Shown piece after piece: positions 51,085-63,100 of a stretch of 64,000 nt of DNA (within the stretch, counting starts at the first letter, position 1; every line of letters begins with the position of its first letter). This DNA comes from Oxyruncus cristatus. Lineage: Eukaryota; Chordata; Aves; Passeriformes; Cotingidae. Position numbers and translations under genes: made by a program. Under the pieces are notes generated by a model, which was given only the letters and a program-made list of their open reading frames with translations, ran no database searches and was not told where the DNA came from. The stretch spans positions 180,636 to 244,635 of the forward strand of contig VXAY01005611.1 of the NCBI GenBank assembly GCA_013399855.1, written 5' to 3'.

Positions 51085-52018
51085 CTGTTTAACAACTTGC
51101 TGGTGACATGGACAGTGGGATTGAGGACACTTTCAGTAAATTTGTTGGTGACACCAAGCTGTGTGGTGCAGTTGACACGCTGGAGGGAAGGGATGCCATC
51201 CAGAGGGACCATGACAAGCTTGAGAGGTGGAGCCATGTGAACTTAATGAAGTTCAACAAGGCCAAGTGCCAGTTCCTGCACCTGCATAAGTCCAACCCCA
51301 AGCACAGATACAGGCTGGGCAGAGAATGGATGGAGAGCAGCTCTGAGGAGAAGGATTTGGGGGTGTTGGTGAACAGGAAGCATAACGTGACCCAGCAGTG
51401 TGCATTTGCAGTCCAGAACGCCAATCATATTCTGGGCTGCATCAGAGGAGGAGCGGACAGCAGGTCAAAGGAGGTGATTCTGCCCCTTTACTCCATTCTG
51501 GTGAGACCCCACCTGGAGTAGTGCATCCAGCTCTAGGGCCCCCAACTCAAGAAGAACGTGAATCTGCCAAAGCGAGTCCAGAGGAGGGTCACAAAGATGA
51601 TCAGAGAGCTGGAACACCTCTCCTATGAAAACAGGAGAGAGTTGGGGATGTTCAACCTGGGCAGGAGAAAACACCAGAGAAACCTTAGGGCACTTTCCAG
51701 TACTTAAGGGGACTTACAAAAGAGCTGGAGAGTGACTTTAGTCATGTAGTGTTAGGACAAAGGGGAAAGGTTTTAAACTGAAAGAGCTTAGATTTGGATT
51801 AGATATTAGGAAGAAATTATTTACTGTGAGGATGCTGAGGCACTAGAACAGGTTTCTCAGAGAAGTTGTGGAATGTCACAGCCCTGGAAGTGTTCAAGGC
51901 CAGCCTGGATGCATCTTTGAGCAACCTAATCTAGTGGGTAGCCTCCCTGCAGGTGGATTGGAACTAGCTGATCCTTAAGGTCCATTCCAACCCACACCAT
52001 GCTATGATTCTGTGATAA
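51085..52018 (+). mobile_element. CR1 LINE (Y/J-like) 3' fragment with a 137-codon ORF2 remnant
   Basis: Codons 51108-51521 read through most of the ORF2 C-terminal part, with blocks such as FVGDTKLCGAVDTLEGRDA, MKFNKAKCQFLHLH, SSSEEKDLGVLVN and EVILPLYSILVRPHLE. A TAG stop follows, with further broken homology downstream. The catalytic-box position reads FVGD rather than FADD. The tail includes GGTCCATTCCAACCCACACC and CTATGATTCTGTGATAAAT. It differs from the copy at 31.1 kb and probably belongs to another CR1 subfamily. Confidence 0.92.
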
Positions 52019-53899
52019 ATGTGGGAGGTTTTCCCCTTAACTTTCACAGAGCTTTCCCTTTACCAACTGACTTTTGTTTATTGTAGTAAGTGGCAATTAT
52101 CTCTTTCCACTTGATTTAGAACACTTTAGAGTTCCCAGAGACCAGAGAGGTCTGGCAACTTGACCAAAAGCCTGAAAATTCCAGGCAGCAAAAAAACCAA
52201 AAAAACCAGAATAACTCACATTTTTATAACTCTACATGTGGACAATACCTTACATCGTGCTTTCTCATGGGGCCCTGGTCAAGAACAATGACTGGTTTTG
52301 CATTGGGCTCCTCTCCTCAGTGTCATTTTGACCGCAGACCACACAAGTGCTCTTTGAGTGTGGAAAAACGTAACAGTTCCGCTCCTTTGCAGCAGAAGGT
52401 AGATTGAAGCAATGATGACCAAAGGGTAAATTCTTGCCCTTATGTGTCCCGGCCATTATGGAGAAGCAAATAGAAAAGCTGAGGCACATGGCAGGAAACC
52501 AAGCCCATCCTGGCTTGGAGGAATGTGTTCTGGAACCTGCAGCTGGCTCCTCTGCAAAGAGCACAGTGCACATCGCTCCCTCTGTGGAGGTGGCTGCTTC
52601 GCGGGGCTGGAGTAGTCCATGTCACCCTTCTAGGACAAGTCCTCCAAAAGCAGGCAGCTGTAGGCATGCTGCCCCTGCTCCTGTTGTGCAGCTCTTCTCT
52701 GGACACTAGCACAGCAGGGTGGTCACAGAAACAACCTCCAAATCTTGCTTCCTAGAGATGATTGCTGGGCAGAGGCACGGACATGTTTGCCCAGCTGATA
52801 GTTGTCTTAGCAGGCACAATATGATTTTATAAACAAGGTGCACATCCATTAGGTTGCTCCTGGCAGTGAGACATTTCCTATTCCACCCTTCACCAAGCAG
52901 AGATTATTTTTTTTTTAATCTGTTACTAATTGGATAGTGATACAGTAAAGAAATATGAGCTTGTGACTCAAGCTCTGCTAGCCCTCCTCAACAGCCAACA
53001 AAAGCCCTGAGCATCCAAATGTCTATCACTCCTCCAACAGTCGGGGCAGCCTCTTAGTCACAGTAACTAATGGCATCTTTGACCTTAGCATTATTTTTTT
53101 GATGCATCTGAGCTGTTTATTCCACGCTAAAACTGCCCTGGGTCCAATGAGTGATACAATCCAGCTACACACTGCTGATCCCCCAAGGGGAAGCATCCCA
53201 ACAAGTGCTTAAGATGACTCCTCTCACTAGATTCTAATACCAGTAACCGAGATGGTTTTAGGGAACTTTACAATGCTGTAGCCCCCTGGGATATAGCAGG
53301 GACAGCCTGTGCAGGATGAATCAATGCCATACGTCAAGCACTGTTTGTATATGTTTCAGGGTAACCAGGCAAAGTCTTTTAACTTTCCATCCTAGAGCCC
53401 AAGCAGTACTTTCCTGAATGTCAGCCAGGAAAATTTTGTAGATTTGGCAGTAGGACTGTGGGAAGCCTGGGTGAAGACCAGCCCAGACTGCTGGAGCAGA
53501 GGCTTTATATACAGAGAGAGAATCCAAACACCTTCCTTTGTTTCGCGCTACAAACGAATACAAATGGAGCCCTGAGATTGCAATCAGGCTCCATTGTATA
53601 AGCACAGGCCTTTCCATTACTCCATTACAACTTTTTGGCATGTAGAACTTCATTATTTTTCAGCTGGAAAACTAATTAAAATTAATTCTTTTTTATTTAT
53701 CAGAGTGTTAATGCTTCAGTTCTCGAGTCTCCACTGGCTTCCAGCCATTTAATTTTGGTCCCTAGGGCAAAGCCTGACAAATTAAGATAAAGCCATTACT
53801 TAATGTTCCCCTCCTGAGAGAAAACAAGAAGTATTTCCTGTTCTTATTAATTGCACAAAGTCAATTTCCATGGTAAAATTTCAGCATGACCAGACCCTC
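52019..53899. other. intergenic DNA, partly GC-richer
   Basis: The stretch from about 52270 to 52760 is richer in G and C and has overlapping short open frames on both strands, none resembling a known protein. The rest is ordinary intergenic sequence. Confidence 0.6.
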
Positions 53900-55400
53900 T
53901 GCACCCACCATCTCTCTCCTCCCATGCTCCCCTCTCAGCTGCAGTGGCTGAGGCAGGGAGAGTTGCCAGATTTCAGCTGGGCTTTCTGCAACACCCCGAA
54001 AATCACAGGGTGAACAAAGGCTTTGCTCAGGTGCTTGGCCTTTGATATTTAGGAGTCACCCTCTCCAGTACCTCTAAGAGAGGTATTTTTTGCTTCAAGA
54101 GTGCTGTGCTTTACCTCCGGAGAAGCCGGCCCTGGGGATCCTGGCCATGCCAAACAGCTTAGTCAGAGCTGCGGTATGGGCACTGCCCAGTTCAAGTGCA
54201 TTCAAAGCAGCCAAAATCCACCTTTTTTTTTTTCCCCTCTAATGTGTGTATCACAAAAGTTCACATACTTTCTAAGCAGTGTGTTGACTTAACCGGTACC
54301 ACTTCCCGCCCTCCCCAGCTGCGGAGCCTGGTGCAACAGGTAACAAACAGCCCCTTCCCATGGCAACACGGCTTAATGCCTGAGCACTGGGGGAGTGGGA
54401 GGACTCCAGCGAGCAAATCAGCCACTGAGCCTCAGCTCGGGAAAGCAGCCAGGATGATGCAAAAAGTTTAGAGAGGAAGCAGCAAAACAAACGGAAAGGA
54501 AACACAGCTATATGCTGGGAGTTGTGAGGGGACAAAAAGAGAGCAACATCACTGTGTTTTCCTCCCTGTTTGTGTTCCTAGTACAAACCTCGCACCCCTT
54601 GGCCACCAGAGCTCTGCCCAGGATTGCTGTGGTCTTCAATGCTCTCTTTATAATATTCTTGCATTTAAACAAAGCTGACAACATTGAAGCCTGGCTCAAT
54701 AGCAGAAGTTCACCCAAATATTTTCGTGAAGCCAGCTTGTTTATGGAAAGACTTGGCCGGACAAGGAGACAGCTTGCTGAGCGCTGTTGAATTGTGTTAT
54801 CCAAGATGTGTTGCCATGTTTGGGACTGAGAGCAGATATTGCAAAATGTCTGTTGACTCCCTGGCAGCAGTAGCAGCACAGGGCTGGCACGCTGGGCTGG
54901 GCTGTGCCAGTGCCCCTGAGGGATAAATTTGCTCTGTGACACCCCTGCAGTCTTGGGACACCCTCCTTCACAGGCCATGCTGGTGCAAGCCCTCGCTAGG
55001 AGCCAGGAGCAGCTTGCAGCAGTGCCAGCACCTTTATCCCCTGCAGGAACAGGCCCTGCCATCCAGCCTTTTACTGGGCCATGAGTCTGAGGCAGAGTGA
55101 GATCCTGCTGCCTGTGTGGGACTGCCCAGAGAGGGCAGGAAAACATAGCCCTGAGGTTCTCCCAGCCAGGGCCACCCCACGGCTTGTCCACTGAGGCCGT
55201 CAGGTCCCCCAGTACTGAGAGACATAAGGGAAGCCAGGGAGGAGATGGCAGTTCCACACCACCTCAGATTTGGGAGGGGAAGATGCTGGAAACCCCCCCA
55301 CTCCCACATTTTTGGGCAGGCACAAACAAAAACATCCTCGAGGGCAGATGTTTGGAAAGGAAGTGAAGCACACAGCTCCACTTCTGCTAAGTTACACCAG
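53900..55400. promoter_or_regulatory. GC-richer intergenic block, possible regulatory element
   Basis: This 1.5-kb block is visibly richer in G and C than its flanks, has no recognised mobile element and contains CCATGGCAAC at 54357-54366 and GTTGCCATG at 54810-54818, half sites of the type bound by RFX factors. A 249-codon minus-strand open frame (54508-55257) crosses it but resembles no known protein. It could be a distal enhancer, a small unannotated transcript or simply a GC-rich segment. Confidence 0.3.
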
Positions 55401-58400
55401 CCAAGGAAGCAGCTGAGCAAAGCACAAGAAGAACAAAACCTATTCACAAAAGACTTTCACACTGCCCAAGTTAACAGCAATATAACCTTTGTTTATCCTA
55501 CCCTCCCCCAAAATCAGCTATTCTTTGCTGATGTTTTTGTGTTATTCATTAAAAAATGCATATAGGATGTCCTTTTAAATACTCTTTCAAAACTTCAGCA
55601 TTTTGGGGGACTGCTTTGTACAGAAATTCATTGCACATCCCCAGTTTTTCTAATCTCATCACAAATTTCTGATGGGTCATCTTGTCTTACCAGCTATCCC
55701 TGAATTCCATACAGCTAAACTGTACTTGGGCACTTTTGCTGTTAAAGCAGCAGACAAGGTCATGAAGATTGGAAAAATGCATGCTGATACCATTGAGATG
55801 ATTCAATGGATTAAAATTCAGCAGTGAGTAACCAGGACTCTTGAACATATTTTGTACTAAAGTACTTCAAATAGCTTGTTACATACCATTACAGAAAACC
55901 TCATAGCACCCAGTGCTATGTGACAAACACTGCTTAAATCAACATAATTCAAGTAGTCTTTTTCACTAAACATCCTGAGAATTACATTAAAAAGTGTTAT
56001 CTTCGTGAAATGATTTTGAGGAAGATATGAAAGGCCAGCTTTGCCAATAGCCTAAGCAGATGCAGTTTCTGTGCACTTTTAAGTCCATAGGGAATTTGAT
56101 TTGTTTTTATTTTTTCATATCCAAGCTTTAAAACCCCAGCTGTGGCTGTTGTCCCAGATAAGGTCAAGGGGAAATACATGTTCTCCCTATGTTAAAGAAC
56201 TTTTTAAGGCATTTGTATTGGGAAAATTTTCTGCTTGCTTAGTAGGAGGGACTTGAATTTAGTAGAAAGGTAAAAGGTAGGATGTACTTTTTTAAGTCCT
56301 TGATAAAATCACTAAAACACTGTGTTACAAATCCCTGACAAATCCCATTTCCCACAAACAATAGAGTTTTATTGAAACTTGGTCTGTAGTTTCTCCACTG
56401 ACTCCTCATCCTCTCAAGGTGCTCTATGCAACTCTGCCATAAAAAGCCACTCTCATAGGTCTGGATGTGAAAGCTGTGTGCTTACTGAGATCCCACTGTT
56501 CAAATGCTTGGGATCTGAAGAGAGGGCAGAAGCAGTGACCTGATGACGGAAAGCTGACAAATGAAAGAGCAGTAATAAGAAATTATGTGAGAAGGAGAGT
56601 TGTAGTGCAGCAGGCAGTAACAGGGAAGGCCATGGGAAAAGAAAGAACTGAAGAGGGAAATGAGTTGTCAGAAATATTATTCATCTAGAGTGCAGCAAAT
56701 ATGGAAAACCTGATTTCTTGCACACTGTGTTGCACAGATTTTTACTTTTTCCTCATCCCCCACCCTTTGTGCAGTAAGACAGTTTAAAGAAGAAAGGTAA
56801 AATGCACTCCTACCTTCTCCTCTCATATTCCCATCTCACATAACAGATGGATTGGCAATAAGGATAGTCCCCTTGAGTACTCAGCAGAGTACTCAGTGCA
56901 TAATTACTAATTACTCAGTCCTGAGACAGATGCCAAGATGTTTTGCATTTGCACAGAAATCCCCTGGGAAACTTTGAAGTAAAAAAAAAATCAGCATTCA
57001 GTGATGTTCAGGCATCCCGAGTTTAGGCAGCTGAACAGGAGAATTCAAAATCTGTTTTCGGGCTTACACATCTATGTATCTATAGTACATGTTAGAACTT
57101 TCCTGTAACCTCTCCTAACTTCAAAGTGCTCCACTTTGCACTGCTAGCTAATATTTTGTTAACTTAGGTGTTTATACAATTTTTATAAGAAAGCCTGTCC
57201 TTTTAAGCCAAGTTGATTGAAGACAGGTATTACTAATACTGACATTATTTTGTTTCTATTTACAGTTTTCATAAGAGAAGAGGCAAGCCCTTTTGAACTG
57301 CTAAAAAGGCAAGAGCTTTTTTACCATCAAAATTCCACCTATAGCCACTGTTAAAGGTGTCATAATTGGTTTCTTTGTTCTATAGGAAAACTAGCAAAAC
57401 AAAGGATTGGCAATTTTGCTGAGTACATCCAAAGTCACAAGGGAGCCGGAAAAGAGACAGCACCTCTGTTTTACAATCTTGGGAAACCTTATAGCCCCAA
57501 GGGACACAATCTTCAATAGGATCCAACATCTTATCATGGGATCAGATGTTTTAACGAATGATTTCTTCTGAATTGCTGGTAGCCATAAAAGTTGAGAAAA
57601 TAAAACATATAATAAATATATCTACATTGCAGGAAGAAGGTATGATAGTAACACATGCAAGCTGGATTGAGTTTTCATGGGATGATGGAAAGTTGTTTAA
57701 GCATGTTCATATCTACACAACCTTGGATTCTCTGCTGTGGCAAACTGCATGTGGTTTTATGTAGAAAGCACAGCTAAAAGTTTTCATAGCAAGCCTCTAT
57801 TCCTCCGTTTTGGGGAAAGGTAAGCTCCTAACGTGAACACATGTGATGTTAAAAGTGTACAATCACACTGAAAATTGTACTACAAGTAAAAAAAAACAAC
57901 AAAATCAAAACTAAACAAAACAAATAGATAAAATGAATAGGCAGGTCCAAAGTGCAGCATTTCCTGAAAGAGATTAACTTGCAGAAAAAGATATCTAAGG
58001 TCAAGATGTATGATTTATTGCCAAATAGTTTGTGGCCAACAGAAAAATGCACAGATGAAAACAGAAAGACATAAAATATGACACTGTCAAGTTTGCTTTC
58101 TTAATTAATTTTGTTCTAGTAGTTATTCCCCACAGGTTAGAAGTGAGTGGTTTTGTGGGTGGTTTAGAAAATTTAGAAATTATCTGACCACACAAACTCA
58201 GGTTGCAAATAATTTTCTCAAATGCAGTTTTCCCTCATGATGTTTCTTTCTTTATAATGATGCTTTCATGATGCTTCTTCCTTTTAGATTGTTGTGTGGA
58301 GCTTAGCACTGAGCAGGATCTGCACCAGTAACCGTCAAATATAAAGGCCCTGTGAGAGGAAGGTGGGATAAACACTTTGCTGGACCTGCCAAATTGCTCC

Positions 58401-58489
58401 ATGAGAGGCACAGGGTGGTTTCCCCTTCCACAGAGCAGGTACTCAGGTGATTCTAATGCTGCATGTGTCCCTGGTATGAAACCATAGTG
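55401..58489. other. intergenic DNA without recognised features
   Basis: AT-rich, only short open frames, no repeat recognised. Confidence 0.65.
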
Positions 58490-59015
58490 CCCACTTCTTG
58501 AATGGTGTGCATGGTTCTGATTTCCTAATCTTAAAAAAGGTATAGGAGATCTGGAAAACAAGCAAAGAAATGCTACCTATATGAACCTAGCCATAGGGAA
58601 CAGCTTTTCTATCAGGAATAAGAAAAGTTAAATGGACAAACATGATTCAGCTTGAGAACAGAGAATACTGATGGAGATTTGATAACAGTCACCAATGATG
58701 GAGAGGATGAACAGGGAAGTGCCTTCCTTAGCTGTGAAAATGCTACTGCAGCTACAAGTTTACAGGGGTTTAGAAAGCAACTAGACTGATCACTGAAGAA
58801 AAGACCTCCACAAGAAAAGGCCACCAAGAGCAAGGATGCTGCCTGCAACTCTGGACATTCCTCAGTCGTGATAAGCTGGAAACACAGAAAGCATGCTGGA
58901 CAAGTAGTGTCACCCATTTGCTTTGCCCCTACATGCTTCTCTTTGAGCCAGTGACAGGGTGCTGGACTAGGCAGTTCTTTCATCAGGCCCAGAAGAACAT
59001 GTCTTAGGTTCTTGC
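58490..59015 (+). mobile_element. ancient CR1/L3-like LINE 3' remnant
   Basis: The + strand keeps the order of the end of a CR1-type ORF2 and its 3' UTR: a TTCTGATTTCCTAATCTTAA block, AAAAGGTATAGGAGATCTGG, GGGAACAGCTTTTCTATCAG, a GATTTGATAACAGTCACC block and, at the end, GGTGCTGGACTAGGCAG with TCTTTCATCAGGCCCAG. All are diverged from younger avian CR1. The long minus-strand open frame across it (58612-59073) is a by-product. Subfamily unknown. Confidence 0.55.
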
Positions 59016-59881
59016 ATCCACTTCCTGGAATGGGCTGAATGGGACCTTCCATATAGCAATGAATAGCTGACAAGAACAGTATAATGGCCTAAAGTGTATT
59101 TTAAACAATGTTTTTTGGAACAAAGCTGTACCACAGGTTGGATGAACAATCCTGCTTGGCATCATCTGTATCACTCTTGTGTCATTCATGCTACTCCTGT
59201 AGTTCCTCCAAACAGAGATCCTGCACAGCCCCAGGACACTGTTGCAGACTGGAGATGCTGCCAGTTTGAACAGCAGAAGTACTTACGTCAGAGATAGTTC
59301 TGCCATCCAAACATTTTGGACACCACTGATACGTGTACCAGAGGGGTGACTGGAGCACAAGAATGAGAGATTCTGCTTCCAAGTACAGAGGGTAGAGTAC
59401 AACAGAGGGACTGACCAAGAACTGTATAGCTAAACATATTTTGGTTTTTTAATTGGAACTATGGTTACATTCCCAATTACTCCAAGATGAAAAAAAAGGG
59501 GAATAAAAATGTTTTAGCATTATGTTTAGCTTAACAACCACCTCAGAAATACCCCTAATGTCAAAAGGAAGTAAGAGAAGTTAGGCTACTTCAAATAATT
59601 TACAACAAGAGCCTGCAGTTTTTTCTCGGGATGCTGGAGAGTTAACCATACGGAAATATGCTGCCCCTTTGAAAGAACATTTGCTTACTAATCCTATGGA
59701 TTTTAGACCTTTCTTTTAAAGGCCTTTAAACAGAACATACAGAATATTTAAATAAGATGAAAATAACATGGAAAGAGATGTGTGGGTACTTAATATCTTT
59801 AGGAAAAACCCTGTACAAATTTTGAGTACTTGAATGCTTCAAACTGGGGAAAATATGACTTAAAGCATTTTAGTACCAGAG

Positions 59882-60169
59882 TGCCAGGTTATGGGCAAGG
59901 GATAAATCCGAGACCAGTGGGTTCTTGCTCCCTAAGTTGCAGTTTGCCACGGCTATGCCCCAAAGGAATGAGACATAGACGCAGTACGCACTTCGAGGGT
60001 CAAAACTGATCTGGCTTTATTACAAACATGGTGGGTTTATATATGGGGCGGGAAAGGAAAGGTTCTGGAAAGGGGATACCTGGATTGGTGATTGGTAGGG
60101 TAACATGATTGACAGGGAAAGGGGATATGGACGAGGGCGTTACCCACAGTTAGGTAAGCCCTTGTTACA
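59882..60169 (-). mobile_element. ERV LTR, minus strand
   Basis: Read on the minus strand this has a TATA box (complement of TTTATATAT at 60036-60044), an AATAAA (60016-60021) and a short R/U5-like stretch, the spacing expected of an LTR promoter and polyadenylation unit. Possible termini are TG at 59882 and CA at 60168-60169 on the + strand. I see no matching target duplication and no internal viral sequence alongside, so it is likely a solo or truncated LTR of about 0.3 kb. The borders are approximate. Confidence 0.65.
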
Positions 60170-63100
60170 ATGCGGTTAGTCTTTCAGGAGGGAGACTCAG
60201 GCATTTATGTCTGTACTGATTTCTTCTTTCCACGCTCTGAAGTCCTTTTCAGTTCTCAGCCTATCTCCAACACCAGAGCTATCAAAACACACAGCTGGTA
60301 CACTCTGATTTCACATGAAACTCCCCATATTGAGCCCCTAATCATAAAGCTGAGATTACAGACTGAATCAAACCAAGACATTCAACAGAACCCAAACCCT
60401 GACAAACTGTCAGAAGAATTCAGAAGTGATGAATCTGTTGTAGAGTTATTGTAGACATTGATACTCAGTCTTGATACACAATTACTTACCAAACAGGAAC
60501 AACAACAAAATCATTACTTCTTAACAATCCTTCATTATTAAAAACAACCCAATTTTAGGCCTGAATTCAGTTCCAGTTAAAGCCATATAACCACCTCACA
60601 GAAAATTTTTGCTTTCCCTACATTTATTAAAATGGACATCCATAAAGTTACGTAAGTCATTCTCCTGAACAGTGTTTTTGGTTATTTTTCAGTCCAGTGT
60701 TGAAGAACTTATTGTGAACAAGCCTTTCTTCTCTCAGATTCGTCAGCAATCAGATGTAGGAATGCATAATACTTCTCCAATAAACTATTTTCAAGACTTT
60801 ATTTTTTCCCTTGTCAGTCAGTGACTAATGGAATTAGAAAGAATTCCACAGCACTTGTTCACTTTCATTCAGGGGTGGCATTGTCTTTCATTAGAGTATA
60901 TTTGGCAGCTTGTAGTAATTAACCCAGGATGAGATTATGATTGTGAATGGCGCTAACAAGACAGGATGCTCTGGACCGTTGAGGTGGGCAGGACCAGTAT
61001 CCATAATGCTGTTATGGGTAATACTTCTGCAAGCATGGAAGATACATTATGATCAAGATGTCAGTAAAGAAAGCAATATCATTTTCATCACCCTGTCCTG
61101 AAATTACTTGTTCATCTACTAAATCTGTCAGCATAGCCTCCCAGTCTCAGACAGAGGTGACTTTGGTGGGTGCTGGTACTGCCAGGGAAGGACCTCTACA
61201 ACTGTAATCCCATTTCAGAGTTCAGTCTGTCCCCACAGCTATTTTGTGCATTTCAAGCACTCTGGAATATCCTTTCTCTATACAAGGCCATAAGAAGCTC
61301 TACAGGTCTGATTTTTTCAACATGAAAGTCAGATTTTTTTCCTACTCTTTGTATCTTCAAAAGCAAGCCCAGCAGAAGAGTACCAAGATTATGTCCTTTT
61401 GCTTTGCTGAACTGCGAGAAGGGCAATGTGTTGGCTGTAGGAGCTGGAGCAGGCGTCCAAAGCAATTCAGAGAGCAGGAACTGACAAAAGCTTGAAGCAT
61501 CTGGGCTCTCCCCAGCTTCTAAACCCAAACCTGCACCTGTAGCCGCAGGATCTAAATACTTCAGCGGTAAATCCCTCCTTCTGGAAAATCCCCATTACGT
61601 AAATGGAAAATAGTACGTAGGCACACATGGAGGTACACGCCAGCAAAGGAATGATGAGTACTCATAAATGTATTTGAAAATATTTCTCCTCACATTTTTT
61701 CCAGATACACAGAGCATTAGGGAGCCAGAGCAACCATTTTGCCCAGAACAAATCATTTGACAGTTTCTACTTCACATTGCAGTGGCATGCATGCAGCTGT
61801 TATCTTTTACACTGAGTGTTGCCTCAAGAACGATGTTTTCTGACTTGTTCATAGCAAGTATCCCTGCTTATAAACAATCCTGGGAAAAAAATCACTTTAG
61901 AAAGTGAGTAGGTTTTTTCTGTGTATGCTCTGCAACAATGTCATGTGTTTAAGCTAAATCAGGCCAGTTAATAAAATCACAGAGTGCTGATGAGACAAAA
62001 AACAGGCTATTATTTCAATATTGTGGATAAAATGCATGACTGTAGAAAATGAAGGCATTTAAAAGTGGTCTTTTACCTTAACTGAAATCCCAGGAAGTAG
62101 CATAGAATAGCTGTAATAACTCAGCATCAGGTTTACCCTGATGTTACTTTCTGAATGGTTGATTTAGATATCCACGTAGGCAAACAGGGCTGTGTGATTA
62201 TTGAACCAAGGATAAGCACACCCAGCAAGAGTTTACCACTCCCAAAAATTACAAACTAGAGTGCATTTTTTTTTAAACACATAATAGTGGATCATCTGCT
62301 AAGCTTATAATTAATAAGTTATATTCGTGGATCACCCAGGTGTTATGAAATTGTTCAAAGCTAGTCTCTGTTTGTAAAGTGTAAACCCATGAAGTTTTGG
62401 CACGGGCCATCTTCTCTCCAAATCAGCCCAATATTTGCTTGAAAATCTCCACCAATAAAACCTCCTCTCCCTTGGGGCTCCCTGAGCAGCTATGTGCAAT
62501 CAGGGGAATGCCCAAGACACTGACTTTCTAGGGAAAGCTCCAGCTGAATGCTTTCTGCAAAACTGAGGCAGTTTTAAAAGGAAACTGGGAGGTGCCTTGA
62601 AGGGTGATTCCTACCAGCAGCTGCTCTGAACACACAAGCATGGCTTCAACAAAACTCATCACTGCCTTGCCCCTCCAACAGTGATGGGAGTCCTGACACT
62701 ACCACCCCCAACCCTGCAGCAGAGACACGAGCAGCAAAATATAAGTACAAATGGCCACGTGTACTTTAAGGGGAGTAAAAGTATAAAATATAAGAAAAAG
62801 CATCTTGAAGATGAATGTTTCTCAGTGATGGGCAAAATGATTGCAATGTATGAAGCCCATGAATCATTTTGAGATCTTCAGTCAGATAGATAAAATATTA
62901 TTACTTCATCTAAGTTATGATTACATTGCATTTGAAATGGCTTTGTAATTTCCTGTCTAATGTTACCCTTAGGTCTCTTCTATATTACTGCTTTTCAATT
63001 ATCTTTTATTTTTCTTTTTGAACATGTATATGTTTTGAATTATTTTTTCATCTGATTTATCAGCCCACAATTATTCAGATAGAATCTTATTTTTATATTA

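Noticed and set aside
51108..51521. A 137-residue host gene
   Set aside because: The translation is a CR1 ORF2 remnant ending at a stop inside homologous sequence.
54508..55257. A 249-residue protein gene on the minus strand
   Set aside because: There is no resemblance to a known family, no splice or promoter evidence, and GC-rich DNA gives long open frames by chance. It is kept only as part of the GC-block lead.
58612..59073. A 153-residue minus-strand protein
   Set aside because: It mostly overlaps an old LINE remnant and has no recognisable domain.
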